Below are positions 1-8,890 of a stretch of 64,000 nucleotides of DNA, in pieces; within the stretch, counting starts at the first letter, position 1; every line of letters starts with the position of its first letter. The stretch spans positions 310,001-374,000 of the forward strand of contig NZ_BAVZ01000002.1 in the NCBI RefSeq assembly GCF_000576305.1, given 5' to 3'. The position numbers and the translations under genes were made by a program. This DNA is from Paenibacillus pini JCM 16418 (GTDB lineage: Bacteria > Bacillota > Bacilli > Paenibacillales > Paenibacillaceae). The notes under the pieces were generated by a model. It was not told where the DNA came from. It saw only the letters and a program-made list of their open reading frames with translations, and searched no databases.

Positions 1-972
1 CCGGATGAAATTATATTTACTTCAGGGGCAACAGAAGGAAATAATATGGCTATTAAGGGTGCGGCACTTCAATATAATAGCCGTGGAAGACATATCATTA
101 CGACCCAGATTGAGCATCCATCTGTATATGATAGCTGTCTCGAATTAGAGAAGCAGGGATATGAGGTTACCTTTCTTCCTGTCGATCAACAAGGCTGCGT
201 TAATTTAGATGAACTGGCTGCGGCGGTACGAAAAGATACGATACTCGTCAGTATCATGCATGTGAATAATGAGACGGGTTCAGTACAACCATTACTGGAA
301 GTTGGAAAATTGGTTAAAGAACGGAACCCACGCACATTGATTCATATTGATGGTGTACAGGGTTATGGCAAATTACCCGTTTACCTTAATGATTGGCAGG
401 CTGATCTATATACGCTTTCGGCACATAAAATTCGCGGTCCAAAGGGTACTGGAATTTTATATAAAAGAGCGGGAATTGAGCTATATCCGTTATTATCCGG
501 AGGCAAGCAGGAAGCTGGTTTACGGGCTGGCACCGAGAATATTGCAGGTTATGTAGCCATGTCTAAGGCCATGCGAATGGCTGGTGAGCACCAACAGGTT
601 TTTGCCACTGAAATTAGTTCGCTTAGGGACAAGCTAATATATAGTATAACTAAGATGCCAGGACTTGAACTTAACAGCTATTGTAATGGGGCTCCGCACA
701 TTGTGAATGTATCTTTTCCTGGAATGAAGGCAGAGGTTCTACTGCATACACTTGAAGAGTATGGCATGTTGGTATCCACGAAATCAGCATGCTCCTCCAA
801 AACGTCGGAGCCTAGCCGAGTACTGCTCGCCATGGGGCGTAGCCACGACGTAGCCTCCAGTGCGATACGAATCAGTATGGGTGACTTAAATACAAATGAT
901 GACATACAGCAGTTGCTGGAAACACTGAAAGTAGCAGTGGGACGCCTTGAACCGCTAAGCAGAAAGGAATGA
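1..972 (+). CDS. nifZ: Cysteine desulfurase, NifS/IscS class (5' end outside window)
   Basis: The gene is cut by the window edge; the reading frame is open from base 1, giving 323 residues of the C-terminal part. It is a PLP-dependent fold-type I cysteine desulfurase that takes sulfur from L-cysteine. The visible segment has the cofactor lysine in SAHKIRGPKG and the mobile catalytic-cysteine loop STKSACSSKTSEPS. It ends 7 bases before thiI. In Bacillus the desulfurase beside ThiI is NifZ, which donates sulfur for tRNA 4-thiouridine, so that role is inferred from context. An IscS-like housekeeping enzyme cannot be excluded by sequence alone. Confidence 0.88.
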   Translation, partial: PDEIIFTSGATEGNNMAIKGAALQYNSRGRHIITTQIEHPSVYDSCLELEKQGYEVTFLPVDQQGCVNLDELAAAVRKDTILVSIMHVNNETGSVQPLLEVGKLVKERNPRTLIHIDGVQGYGKLPVYLNDWQADLYTLSAHKIRGPKGTGILYKRAGIELYPLLSGGKQEAGLRAGTENIAGYVAMSKAMRMAGEHQQVFATEISSLRDKLIYSITKMPGLELNSYCNGAPHIVNVSFPGMKAEVLLHTLEEYGMLVSTKSACSSKTSEPSRVLLAMGRSHDVASSAIRISMGDLNTNDDIQQLLETLKVAVGRLEPLSRKE

Positions 973-979
973 TACAATC

Positions 980-2209
980 ATGAACTACGACATGCTGCTT
1001 TTGCGTTTCGGAGAATTGATGCTGAAAGGGAAAAATCGTGGGAGGTTTGAGAGAACCGTGCTCACGGATGTGAAGGCGGTACTTGAATCTTTTCCACAAG
1101 CACAATTTCTTAAGGAGTATGGCCGTCTATATATTGTTTTAAATGGCGAAGACCATGAATCGTTGATCAAAGCGTTAAAGAAAGTTTTCGGGATTGATAC
1201 GATTAGTCCTGTGATGGTATGTCCTTCTGAGCTGGATAAAATCATTGAAACAGCCCTGTTATTTATGGAGAAGATCCACCTAAAAGGTGAAACTACATTT
1301 AAAGTAACATCTAGACGCGTGTGGAAGCCTTTCCCTCATTCATCACAAGAAATGAATCATCTGGTTGGATCACCGATGTTGAAGACTTTTTCTAATCTAA
1401 AAGTAAGTATGAATGATCCGGAGCTTACACTACGCGTTGAAATTAGGGAGCAAGGAACCTATCTGTACTGTGAAGTAATACCCGGTGCTGGTGGCTTCCC
1501 TAGAGGAAGCAATGGCAAAGCAATGTTGCTGTTATCAGGTGGCATCGATAGCCCAGTAGCAGGATGGTCCTCCATGCGTAGAGGGCTGGAAGTAGAATGC
1601 GTTCATTTTTATAGCTATCCGTTTACAAGCAGAATGGCGAAAGAGAAAGTCATCGACTTGGCTAAGGTGCTTGCTGGCTATGCAGGCGAGATCAAAATCC
1701 ATCTGGTTCCGTTTACAGAGGTGCAGACTGCCTTTACGGGTATTGGTCAAGACAATTTAATTATTACGCTAATGCGTCGTGCCATGCTTCGGATTGCTAC
1801 GATGCTAGCTAATCGGGAAGGAGCGCTTGCGCTAGTTACTGGGGATAGCTTAGGACAAGTGGCGAGCCAAACCTTGGGTAGCATGAATGTCATCGGTAGG
1901 GCGACAGAAATTCCTTTGCTTCGTCCGCTCATTATGATGGATAAGAATGAAATTATTACGCTGTCGAAGGAAATCGGCACGTATGATTTATCTATTTTAC
2001 CTTTTGAAGATTGTTGTACCTTATTTGTTCCGAAATCACCAGCAACGAATCCTAACCTAAGAATTGTGGAGAAGATTGAGCATAGGATCCAAACACTGCC
2101 CACAATGCTACAAGAAGCAGTTGACCGTACGGAGACACTTGTATTGACTTCAAATAGTCATGTGGATCTTAGCGGGGAAGAGGAAGTTGTTAATGGTGAC
2201 TGGTTCTGA
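980..2209 (+). CDS. thiI: tRNA 4-thiouridine synthetase ThiI
   Basis: This 409-residue protein has an N-terminal ferredoxin-like/THUMP part (about 1-165) that binds tRNA and a PP-loop ATPase part with SGGIDS at about residues 186-191. It adenylates U8 of tRNA and inserts sulfur. The length matches the short Bacillus form without a C-terminal rhodanese domain, so sulfur is expected to come directly from the desulfurase encoded just upstream. The ATG at 980 follows a weak SD and lies 7 bases after the previous stop, so the two genes probably form one transcript. A strong terminator follows. Confidence 0.95.
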   Translation: MNYDMLLLRFGELMLKGKNRGRFERTVLTDVKAVLESFPQAQFLKEYGRLYIVLNGEDHESLIKALKKVFGIDTISPVMVCPSELDKIIETALLFMEKIHLKGETTFKVTSRRVWKPFPHSSQEMNHLVGSPMLKTFSNLKVSMNDPELTLRVEIREQGTYLYCEVIPGAGGFPRGSNGKAMLLLSGGIDSPVAGWSSMRRGLEVECVHFYSYPFTSRMAKEKVIDLAKVLAGYAGEIKIHLVPFTEVQTAFTGIGQDNLIITLMRRAMLRIATMLANREGALALVTGDSLGQVASQTLGSMNVIGRATEIPLLRPLIMMDKNEIITLSKEIGTYDLSILPFEDCCTLFVPKSPATNPNLRIVEKIEHRIQTLPTMLQEAVDRTETLVLTSNSHVDLSGEEEVVNGDWF

Positions 2210-2244
2210 TTATTTTCAAGGTACATGTGACATGTGAGTAGCAG

Positions 2245-2287
2245 AAAAAGCAGAAGGACTTCCACTATGGAAGTCCTTCTGCTTTTT
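2245..2287. terminator. Bidirectional intrinsic terminator between thiI and the TerC gene
   Basis: A near-perfect 19-base arm (2245-2263) and its complement (2269-2287) enclose a 5-base loop. A-run and T-run flanks occur on both sides, so the hairpin can end transcription from thiI and from the convergent minus-strand TerC gene. Confidence 0.9.
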
Positions 2288-2307
2288 AGCATTTTGTAGA
2301 CAAGTGA

Positions 2308-3000
2308 TTAGTCCTGAGCCTGCTTATTTTTACGTTGAGGGAGGTGTTTTTTATAATACCCGGCACTAAGCACACCGATGATGATAACAGCAATGAATAT
2401 GATTTTGAGAACCAGATGCTCATTGAAAAAGGGTTCAAGTTTCTTTTCTTCCGTTATCATATTGGATGCTGTGTATGCTAAAACTGCTGAGCCTAGGTAA
2501 ATAATCCATGGATAGCGGGTGATGAGCGTAATAAATAATGTGCTTCCCCATACAATGATGGGCACGCTGATTAGAAGACCAATGATTACAAGTATAATAT
2601 TTTGCTGCGAGGCTCCAGCGATTGCGATTACATTATCTATACCCATTGCTGCATCGGCAATAATGATGGTGCGAACGGCAGCCCAAAGCGTTTGACCCGA
2701 CTTGACGTCATTATGCTCATCTTCATTTTCCGCCAGTAATTTGTAAGCAATTCCGATAAGCAGTACACCCCCAACGAGCAGTAGCCATGGAATATTGAGT
2801 AGCCATACAACAAGAATGGTAGCAATAATCCGAAGCACTACCGCACCGCTCATTCCATAAATGATTGCCTTTTTCTGCATTGTGGCAGGAAGTTTCCTTG
2901 CTGCAAGTCCAATAACAATGGCATTGTCGCCGCCTAATATGATATCGAGAAAAACGATATTGAGCAGTTGAAGCAAAAACGAGATAACGGTGGTTTCCAT
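2308..3000 (-). CDS. TerC-family integral membrane protein (YjbE/YkoY-like)
   Basis: The 230-residue protein has about seven hydrophobic segments and the two acidic TerC signatures LGGDNAIVIG (near residue 22) and GIDNVIAIAG (near residue 122). Family members in Bacillus have been linked to Mn2+ export that metallates secreted enzymes; that function is family knowledge, not visible here. A paralogue is transcribed divergently from 3139. Only about 140 bases separate the two starts, which leaves little room for the yybP-ykoY manganese riboswitch found upstream of some relatives. Confidence 0.85.
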   Translation of the reverse strand: METTVISFLLQLLNIVFLDIILGGDNAIVIGLAARKLPATMQKKAIIYGMSGAVVLRIIATILVVWLLNIPWLLLVGGVLLIGIAYKLLAENEDEHNDVKSGQTLWAAVRTIIIADAAMGIDNVIAIAGASQQNIILVIIGLLISVPIIVWGSTLFITLITRYPWIIYLGSAVLAYTASNMITEEKKLEPFFNEHLVLKIIFIAVIIIGVLSAGYYKKHLPQRKNKQAQD

Positions 3001-3138
3001 GTTTGATTCCTCTCCTTATGACTGTTTACCCGTGTATGTGCAATTGGGGTTCATTTTAGGCTCCCAAAAAGAACAAGTCAAGCATAGCCAAGCCATTTGA
3101 CTCATAGATTTAGAAACGGGGGAGGTGGACTTGGACTT

Positions 3139-3804
3139 ATGGAATCGGTATGGCTACTTGTTCAAATTTTGATGATTAATTTAGTGCTGAGCGGTGATAA
3201 TGCTGTAGTTATAGCACTTGCTAGTAAAGATTTGCCCGATGCTCAGCGAAAGCAGGCCGTATGGTGGGGTGCTCTTGGTGCAGTCATACTAAGATGTATG
3301 CTTACTTTTGTAGCCGTATTGTTGCTGAAAATCCCTTATGTACAGGCTATTGGTGGCGTTATGCTACTCTGGATTGCTTTAAAACTATTGCTTGAGCACA
3401 AAGATCATCTCAGGGTGGAAGAATCCCCCACAATATGGAAAGCGGTCAGAACCATACTTGCCGCAGATTTCATCATGAGTCTGGATAATGTACTCGCGAT
3501 CGCTGGCCTTGCAAATGGCGATATGGCACTCGTTGTGATCGGAATCGCAATCAGTATTCCAATTGTCGTATGGGGCAGTAATTTAATCGTGAACTGGCTT
3601 CAGCGATTCCCAATTCTAGTTTATATTGGAGCAGGAATTCTTGGATATACGGCAGGTGAAATGATGCTTCAAGATTCAAGACTAGGCACAATATTATCAG
3701 CCCATTTCCCAGGTTTTATCCATCTGCTACCGTTGCTCTTGGCTGCATTCGTTATCGCTGCTGGCAGTATCAGAAGATATTGGCATTCCGTATTTAATAC
3801 TTGA
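3139..3804 (+). CDS. TerC-family integral membrane protein (second copy)
   Basis: A TerC-family protein of 221 residues, paralogous to the divergent gene, with signatures LSGDNAVVIA and SLDNVLAIAG in the same relative places and six to seven hydrophobic segments. The frame opens at 3097, but ATG 3139 fits better: GGGGGAGGT at 3118-3126 lies 12 bases upstream, and family proteins begin about this far before the first acidic motif. Probable metal ion (Mn2+) transport role by family. A small intrinsic terminator follows the stop. Confidence 0.85.
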   Translation: MESVWLLVQILMINLVLSGDNAVVIALASKDLPDAQRKQAVWWGALGAVILRCMLTFVAVLLLKIPYVQAIGGVMLLWIALKLLLEHKDHLRVEESPTIWKAVRTILAADFIMSLDNVLAIAGLANGDMALVVIGIAISIPIVVWGSNLIVNWLQRFPILVYIGAGILGYTAGEMMLQDSRLGTILSAHFPGFIHLLPLLLAAFVIAAGSIRRYWHSVFNT

Positions 3805-3810
3805 AGAACC

Positions 3811-3833
3811 ACCGGCGAAATGCCGGTTTTTTT
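3811..3833 (+). terminator. Intrinsic terminator after TerC gene
   Basis: ACCGGC (3811-3816) pairs with GCCGGT (3822-3827) around a 5-base loop and runs into seven T residues. Confidence 0.8.
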
Positions 3834-3981
3834 GTGTTTTGAAGTGACTCCTTTAAGAGCAAAAAAATACAGAGAGATATATGGTTTTTTTCTACATTTT
3901 CAGATAAACTATTCATGAATACATGCCCTATATGTGTAATAAAAGGCGTGTAAGGAGATATTAGAGAAGAGGGTGGAGAAC

Positions 3982-4491
3982 ATGTCTTCCAGAAATGACG
4001 TGAAGATTGGTTTATTTATCGTTATTGCAGGAATTGTCATATTGCTTGGAAAATTAGGTGTGTTTGGTTTCTTAGGTCGTACACTTTGGCCGTTAATTAT
4101 ACTGATACCGGGACTCCTACTCCATGCGTTGTTCTTTGCTAACCGTGCCCGCGCTTCAGTGCTTTTACCTGGAGGCATTTTAACGGTGTATGGGCTACTC
4201 TTTGGACTATGCAATATTTCTGGATGGCATCTATTCTCTTACGTTTGGCCAGCTCTAATTGTAGGTATTGCTGTCGGACTTTATGAATATTATTGGTTCG
4301 AACATCCAAGACCTACAGGTATACTTCCAATTGCGATTGTGGTAGGATTACTTTCTATTGTACTGTTTTTTTTCAGTTTGCTTCATACAGGCGCAATTTA
4401 CTTTATTGCCGCGCTTTTAATCATTACGGGTATTTGGTTAATTGCAGGTAAGGGTAAATCGAAAAATGGAAAATGGAGTAGTGGTTGGTAG
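3982..4491 (+). CDS. Polytopic membrane protein, LiaI/LiaF-like
   Basis: About 169 residues with five hydrophobic segments grouped in a pattern seen in the small membrane domains of LiaI/LiaF-type cell-envelope stress proteins (short loops, aromatic LWPLIILIPG turn). No enzymatic motif is visible and a specific function cannot be assigned. The ATG at 3982 has GAGGG 8 bases upstream; a GTG at 3973 with AAGGAG farther upstream is an alternative that adds three residues. The C-terminus is lysine- and glycine-rich and probably cytoplasmic. It is followed by the typA promoter, so it looks monocistronic. Confidence 0.6.
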   Translation: MSSRNDVKIGLFIVIAGIVILLGKLGVFGFLGRTLWPLIILIPGLLLHALFFANRARASVLLPGGILTVYGLLFGLCNISGWHLFSYVWPALIVGIAVGLYEYYWFEHPRPTGILPIAIVVGLLSIVLFFFSLLHTGAIYFIAALLIITGIWLIAGKGKSKNGKWSSGW

Positions 4492-4518
4492 CAGTCATGC
4501 TATTTTCTGTAAAAATGC

Positions 4519-4546
4519 TTGTTTTTTTCTGAAAATTCACTATAAT
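4519..4546 (+). promoter_or_regulatory. Sigma-A-type promoter for typA
   Basis: TTGTTT (4519-4524), a 16-base spacer and a perfect TATAAT (4541-4546), about 100 bases before typA. Confidence 0.7.
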
Positions 4547-4560
4547 ATAAGGGATATGTT

Positions 4561-4594
4561 GAAGCGTCGGCATTACCGCCAGGCGCTTCTTTTG
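4561..4594 (+). promoter_or_regulatory. Terminator-like hairpin in the typA leader
   Basis: GAAGCG (4561-4566) pairs with CGCTTC (4584-4589), with an inner GGC/GCC helix, followed by four T residues. It lies between the predicted start of transcription and the typA start, so it could be a 5' stabilising hairpin or an attenuator. No competing antiterminator was identified. Confidence 0.45.
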
Positions 4595-4642
4595 TGAGAG
4601 ACTTAGGTTTGATTTGAAAGGGAAAGGATCTGGATAAAACAC

Positions 4643-6481
4643 ATGCATTCAAGAGACCATATTCGCAATATTGCGATAATCGCGCACGTTGACCACGGCA
4701 AGACAACGCTTGTTGACCAGTTACTGCAGCAATCGGGGATTTTCGGGAAACATGAACAACTGCAGGAACGCGCCATGGATTCAAACGATTTGGAGCGTGA
4801 ACGCGGCATTACGATCCTGGCTAAGAACACGGCCATTACGTATAAAGAATTTCTAATTAACATTATGGATACACCAGGCCATGCTGACTTTGGTGGCGAA
4901 GTAGAACGGATCATGAAAATGGTTGATGGAGTTCTTCTCGTTGTTGACGCTTATGAAGGTTGTATGCCACAAACGAAGTTCGTGCTTCGTAAAGCACTTG
5001 AACAGAATTTGACACCAATTGTTGTTGTTAACAAAATTGACCGTCCAGCAGCACGTCCAGCAGAAGTTATTGATGAAGTTCTGGATTTGTTTATTGAACT
5101 TGGAGCAAATGATGAGCAGCTCAACTTCCCAGTTGTATATGCCTCAGCTCTAAACGGTACCTCCAGCATGAATCCTGAGCAACAGGATGATAACATGCTT
5201 GCCCTCTACGAAACCATTACGGAACATATTCCTTCACCAACTGAAGATATTGAAGCACCGCTTCAGTTCCTTGTTACTCTTATGGATTACAATGAATATT
5301 TGGGACGTATTGCTATCGGTCGTGTAAACCGTGGTAAAATCCGTCAAGGTGAGTCTGTAACAGTTATTATGCGTGATGGTAAAAGCAAGACAGCACGCAT
5401 TGAGAAACTATTCGGATTCCAAGGTTTGAAGCGTATTGAGATCGAAGAAGCAGGCGGCGGTGATATCGTTGCGATTGCGGGTATTAAAGATATTAATATC
5501 GGCGAAACCATTGCAGATTCTCAAAACCCAGAAGCTCTTCCAGTTCTGAAAATTGACGAGCCTACATTGCAAATGACATTCCTAGTAAATAACAGTCCAT
5601 TTGCAGGCCGCGAAGGTAAGTGGGTTACTTCCCGTAAAATTCGTGAGCGTCTCTTCAAAGAGCTTGAAACAGATGTAAGCTTACGTGTTGAAGAAACAGA
5701 TAGCCCAGATGCTTTCATCGTTTCCGGACGTGGTGAGCTTCACCTTGGTATCTTGATCGAGAACATGCGTCGTGAAGGTTACGAGGTGCAAGTTTCGAAA
5801 CCAGAGGTTATCGTTCGCGTTATTGATGGTGCTAAAATGGAGCCAATCGAGCGTTTGCTGATCGATGTTCCAGAAGATAGCATGGGCTCTGTTATGGAAA
5901 GTTTGGGCTCACGTAAAGCCGAAATGGTAAACATGGTGAACACAGGTAGTGGTCAAGTTCGTTTGGAATTCTTAATTCCTGCACGTGGATTGATCGGTTA
6001 CCGTACCCACTTCCTAACACTTACACGTGGTTATGGCGTAATGAACCATGCTTTTGATAGCTATGGTCCAGTAGTCAGCGGTCAAGTCGGCGGACGTCAA
6101 AAAGGTGTTCTTGTATCGAGTGAGGCGGGCAGTAGTACGCTTTACGGTATGATGGGTATCGAAGATCGTGGTACATTATTCATGGAACCAGGAACTGATA
6201 TTTATGAAGGTATGATTGTTGGTGAACATACACGTGACAATGATATCGTCGTTAATATTTGTAAAGAAAAAGCGGTAAATAACATTCGTTCAGCAAATAA
6301 AGAAGAAACGGTGAGAATGAAAACACCAATTATCTTCTCTATGGAACAAGCTCTTGAATATTTGAATGATGATGAATTGTGTGAAATTACACCTAAATCC
6401 ATTCGTCTTCGTAAAAAGATTCTAAACAAGAGTGAGCGTGAACGTTCAGAGAAACACCGCAAAATGGCTGACACTAAATAA
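4643..6481 (+). CDS. typA: Ribosome-associated GTPase TypA/BipA
   Basis: A 612-residue translational GTPase with the full EF-G-like core: G1 AHVDHGKT at 14-21, switch region RERGITI near 52-58, G3 DTPGH at 76-80 and G4 NKID at 130-133. Elongation-factor domains II, III and V and the BipA-specific C-terminus follow. It binds ribosomes and assists 50S assembly and stress or cold growth. Length matches the family. The orthologue in Bacillus (ylaG) lies in the same neighbourhood as ylaH and ylaK, and the order is kept here. Confidence 0.96.
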   Translation: MHSRDHIRNIAIIAHVDHGKTTLVDQLLQQSGIFGKHEQLQERAMDSNDLERERGITILAKNTAITYKEFLINIMDTPGHADFGGEVERIMKMVDGVLLVVDAYEGCMPQTKFVLRKALEQNLTPIVVVNKIDRPAARPAEVIDEVLDLFIELGANDEQLNFPVVYASALNGTSSMNPEQQDDNMLALYETITEHIPSPTEDIEAPLQFLVTLMDYNEYLGRIAIGRVNRGKIRQGESVTVIMRDGKSKTARIEKLFGFQGLKRIEIEEAGGGDIVAIAGIKDINIGETIADSQNPEALPVLKIDEPTLQMTFLVNNSPFAGREGKWVTSRKIRERLFKELETDVSLRVEETDSPDAFIVSGRGELHLGILIENMRREGYEVQVSKPEVIVRVIDGAKMEPIERLLIDVPEDSMGSVMESLGSRKAEMVNMVNTGSGQVRLEFLIPARGLIGYRTHFLTLTRGYGVMNHAFDSYGPVVSGQVGGRQKGVLVSSEAGSSTLYGMMGIEDRGTLFMEPGTDIYEGMIVGEHTRDNDIVVNICKEKAVNNIRSANKEETVRMKTPIIFSMEQALEYLNDDELCEITPKSIRLRKKILNKSERERSEKHRKMADTK

Positions 6482-6531
6482 GATTTAACCAATAAAGGCC
6501 GTTTCCTGATTTTGAAAGGAGTGAACCATTC

Positions 6532-6828
6532 ATGCAAAACTGGTTTGCAGCGCATCCGTTTATTGCCTATATTGTCATCTTTGTGTTGATAACGTACGTC
6601 TATAATAAAGTCTTCCGAGTCAGTCAGAGGCTTCCTTTGTTAAAGGAAATTCTGTTATACATTCTGATGGCTATCGGCTCTGGCATGCTGCTTATTTTCC
6701 AGCATGATAAGCTCCCGATCATTCAGTGTCTGCTCGTAGCAGTGGCATTAATGCTGCTGGTACGGGTAAGGTATTTTATGGAAGCACGGCAGAAGAGAAA
6801 AGCTGAGGCAGCGGCAAAGAGGGGCTAA
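6532..6828 (+). CDS. ylaH: YlaH-like small membrane protein
   Basis: A 98-residue protein with two to three hydrophobic segments (about 8-25, 40-55 and 60-78) and a basic, alanine-rich C-terminal tail. It resembles YlaH, which also follows typA/ylaG in Bacillus; function unknown. GAAAGGAG lies 8 bases before ATG 6532. The stop codon lies inside a GC-rich hairpin (AGAGGGG 6818-6824 with CCCCTCT 6830-6836), which may weaken read-through into the next gene although no clear T-run follows. Confidence 0.75.
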   Translation: MQNWFAAHPFIAYIVIFVLITYVYNKVFRVSQRLPLLKEILLYILMAIGSGMLLIFQHDKLPIIQCLLVAVALMLLVRVRYFMEARQKRKAEAAAKRG

Positions 6829-6917
6829 ACCCCTCTAGCTGTCTGCTTTATTATTTTTCTAAAGGTTCCGTCGTTTATAGAGAGATTAACTCTAAATAAA
6901 TGAAAAAGGTGTTTACT

Positions 6918-8006
6918 ATGAGTCCTAACAATACGGGTTTACCTCCAAGAAATCGAGGCAGCGTTAAGTCAGACAAGCAGCCATCGAAGCAGTCTCCTAA
7001 GAAGAAAAAGAAAAAGAGTGCCTTCAAGACGTTTTTGAAATTTTTGCTGATTATTATCATCTTAGCGATTTTGAGCGTAGCTATTTATATCGGAGTACTT
7101 TGGAAAAAGGCGGACTCAGGTGTTCTTAACACAGGAAACAACACACCTGTACCTGCTGAACGTTCTGCGAAGGTAAAGCCTATTACGATGCTACTACTTG
7201 GTACGGATTATCGTCCGGAGACAGGTACACATCTGTCTGATGTCATGATGGTGATGGCATTTAATCCAGATACGTTGTCAGCGACGGTTGTATCGATCCC
7301 ACGGGATACGAAGATTGATCTCGAAGGTTATCGGGAGAATAAGGCGAATGCTTTTTATCCGATCTATTTATCCGAAGAGAAGAAATCGGGTGAGAAAGCT
7401 GAGGATCGAATGAAGAAGATGCTCGGTAAGTACCTAGATACACCTATTGATTATGTAACTGTGCTCAATTTTCAAGCGTTTCGTGATGCGGTAGATGCTC
7501 TTGGTGGTGTTCAGGTAAATGTGGATATGAACATGTGTTACAAAGACACCGCTGACGGAACCAACATTAATCTCAAGAAGGGGCCCGCTGAGTTAAACGG
7601 AAAAGATGCTTTGGATTACGTTCGTTATCGTAAATCAAATTGTCGTCCAAAAACACAAGCCTCCGATGACTTTGATCGTAATAAACGTCAGAACGAAGTA
7701 CTACATGCTCTAATTGACAAAATGCAGTCTCTTTCAGGTATATCTAAAATTGGTGGGGTACTTGATTCCATGGATAAGAACTTAGAAATGGATATTGAAT
7801 CAGATCAATTAAAGAACATGATCTCTACGTATTGGAAAATTTCCAAGGACAACGTTAAGTTTATGCCGATTACAGGTAATTGGAAGAGTCCTTATGTATA
7901 TGTGAGCGACGGTGAAATTAGTAAAGCTAGCCAAGCTTTAGCGGATGAGATTGCCGGGAAAGCTGATCATAGTGCAGATTCAACCGATGAACAAACAAAG
8001 CCTTAA
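6918..8006 (+). CDS. LytR-CpsA-Psr (LCP) family wall-glycopolymer ligase
   Basis: About 362 residues: a basic, proline- and lysine-rich cytoplasmic tail, one membrane segment at about 40-62, then an extracellular LCP domain. Family motifs include the DYRPETGTHLSD stretch, SIPRDTKIDL and, later, YVRYRKSN, which carry Arg/Asp residues that bind the polyprenyl-pyrophosphate carrier. LCP enzymes attach teichoic acids or other anionic polymers to peptidoglycan. The frame also opens at ATG 6900, but ATG 6918 has AAAGGTG 6 bases upstream and is preferred. Confidence 0.88.
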   Translation: MSPNNTGLPPRNRGSVKSDKQPSKQSPKKKKKKSAFKTFLKFLLIIIILAILSVAIYIGVLWKKADSGVLNTGNNTPVPAERSAKVKPITMLLLGTDYRPETGTHLSDVMMVMAFNPDTLSATVVSIPRDTKIDLEGYRENKANAFYPIYLSEEKKSGEKAEDRMKKMLGKYLDTPIDYVTVLNFQAFRDAVDALGGVQVNVDMNMCYKDTADGTNINLKKGPAELNGKDALDYVRYRKSNCRPKTQASDDFDRNKRQNEVLHALIDKMQSLSGISKIGGVLDSMDKNLEMDIESDQLKNMISTYWKISKDNVKFMPITGNWKSPYVYVSDGEISKASQALADEIAGKADHSADSTDEQTKP

Positions 8007-8008
8007 AG

Positions 8009-8038
8009 TTGAAGTCAATTTTTAACTTGGGATATAAT
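8009..8038 (+). promoter_or_regulatory. Strong promoter for the small transcript at 8.05-8.25 kb
   Basis: TTGAAG (8009-8014), an 18-base spacer and a perfect TATAAT (8033-8038), starting directly after the LCP stop codon. Predicted transcription start is near 8045. Confidence 0.7.
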
Positions 8039-8075
8039 AGAATAGATCAAAGGATACTGTAAGGGGGTCAACTTG

Positions 8076-8225
8076 ATGTCCGAAACGGTTACAAGATTAC
8101 AACATTCATTATATGATCAAAAGGCAGCGTTCCTTTTAACGGATGCTCAATTGAATTCATACCCTAAATCCAGCAACTTTCCGACCGATTGGATGGAAAG
8201 TTGCTGTGTGATGCAAAAAGCCTAG
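8076..8225 (+). CDS. Small hypothetical protein, 49 residues
   Basis: ATG 8076 follows AAGGGGG (8061-8067) by 8 bases and reads 49 codons to TAG at 8223-8225. The peptide begins MSETVTRLQHSLYDQ and ends near ESCCVMQKA, with adjacent cysteines near the C-terminus; it has no signal peptide or membrane segment. The last quarter of the frame overlaps a perfect 12-bp hairpin and the stop codon lies inside the terminator stem, so coding and RNA-structure constraints coincide. I do not recognise the family. The SD supports translation; no function is proposed. Confidence 0.45.
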   Translation: MSETVTRLQHSLYDQKAAFLLTDAQLNSYPKSSNFPTDWMESCCVMQKA

Positions 8226-8247
8226 TGAGGATTTCACTAGGCTTTTT
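8215..8247 (+). terminator. Strong intrinsic terminator of the small transcript
   Basis: A perfect 14-bp stem (8215-8228 with 8234-8247) with a 5-base loop; the 3' arm ends in five T residues. The A-run on the other side could also allow it to work for the convergent minus-strand gene. Confidence 0.88.
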
Positions 8248-8308
8248 ATTCATGTATAGGTATCCTTTGATATGATCAGCATGCTCCAAGTTTTAAGTTT
8301 AAATAAGT

Positions 8309-8890
8309 TTAGCGTTTTGTGTTTTCTGGAACCGTAGATGTGTTTTGATTTTGTTTCGGTTTGACATCTTGCGGTAGTTGAGGAATGATGCGTCCGATGA
8401 TGTCTGCCATCTCAGAAGCAAACCCAGAGACTGGACGTCCTTTCCTAACATGCTCTCCAATTTCAGCAATACGGCTTGATAAGTCCATATCTGCCGTAAC
8501 CAGTGATTTTTTACCTCTTGGATCCTTTCGCAAGGCTTCCGCCACAGAGTACTTAATACTTCCAACCCGAGAACGGGTTAGCTGGCCGTCTACATCAATG
8601 CCTACAACGGCTCGATTACCAAAGACAACCACATGTGCGTTTTTAACACCTGGTACCTTTTTAGCCAATGTCTCTAAATGATCCTTGACCTTTAAATCCG
8701 TTGTTTCTTTAATCGTATTCCCCGCCGCTTTAGATGTGGACTTTAGGGAAAGGCGACTATAGCGGTCCGAAGTCTGGCCATTTGCTGTTTCGTGTTTACT
8801 TTGAGGAGAGGGTGATGCACTATTGTTCGCAGCGGTATTACAACCGCTAAGCAGCACTAATGATAACAGAGTGAGCAGAAACAGTCTCAT
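8309..8890 (-). CDS. YhcN/YlaJ-family spore lipoprotein
   Basis: A 193-residue lipoprotein precursor: signal peptide with lipobox LLSGC (Cys at residue 17), a Ser/Asn/Pro-rich linker, then a conserved domain with HVVVFGNRAVVGIDVDG and the VAEALRKDP stretch, typical of the YhcN/YlaJ sporulation lipoproteins. Members are found in the spore inner membrane or germination apparatus and are expressed in the forespore; that is family knowledge. It faces the PhoH/YlaK gene divergently, as YlaJ and YlaK are neighbours in Bacillus. SD GGAGG lies before the ATG. Confidence 0.85.
   Translation of the reverse strand: MRLFLLTLLSLVLLSGCNTAANNSASPSPQSKHETANGQTSDRYSRLSLKSTSKAAGNTIKETTDLKVKDHLETLAKKVPGVKNAHVVVFGNRAVVGIDVDGQLTRSRVGSIKYSVAEALRKDPRGKKSLVTADMDLSSRIAEIGEHVRKGRPVSGFASEMADIIGRIIPQLPQDVKPKQNQNTSTVPENTKR

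Larger units (their letters stand above)
8045..8247 (+). ncRNA. Candidate small structured transcript (about 200 nt)
   Basis: Bounded by a good promoter and a strong intrinsic terminator, this segment would give an RNA of about 200 bases. It contains a perfect 12-bp stem (8171-8182 with 8195-8206, 12-base loop) just before the terminator. I do not recognise an RNA family. It also contains a 49-codon frame with a good ribosome-binding site, so it may be a small mRNA, a regulatory RNA, or both. Confidence 0.5.
8046..8271. repeat. 12-bp inverted repeat flanking the small transcript
   Basis: ATCAAAGGATAC at 8046-8057 is exactly complementary to GTATCCTTTGAT at 8260-8271. The arms bracket the small-transcript unit but not its -10/-35 boxes. 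This could be a relic of a small mobile element or a closing helix in a read-through RNA. No clear target duplication was seen. Confidence 0.5.

Noticed and set aside
1747..2103. Minus-strand reading frame inside thiI
   Set aside because: No SD or family resemblance; composition follows the opposite strand of a conserved gene.
3001..3138. yybP-ykoY manganese riboswitch between the TerC genes
   Set aside because: The gap is short and shared by two starts, and I see neither the expected paired loops nor a terminator.
8046..8271. Full insertion sequence
   Set aside because: Only 226 bases, no transposase and no visible target duplication; a small non-autonomous element remains possible and is listed as a finding.
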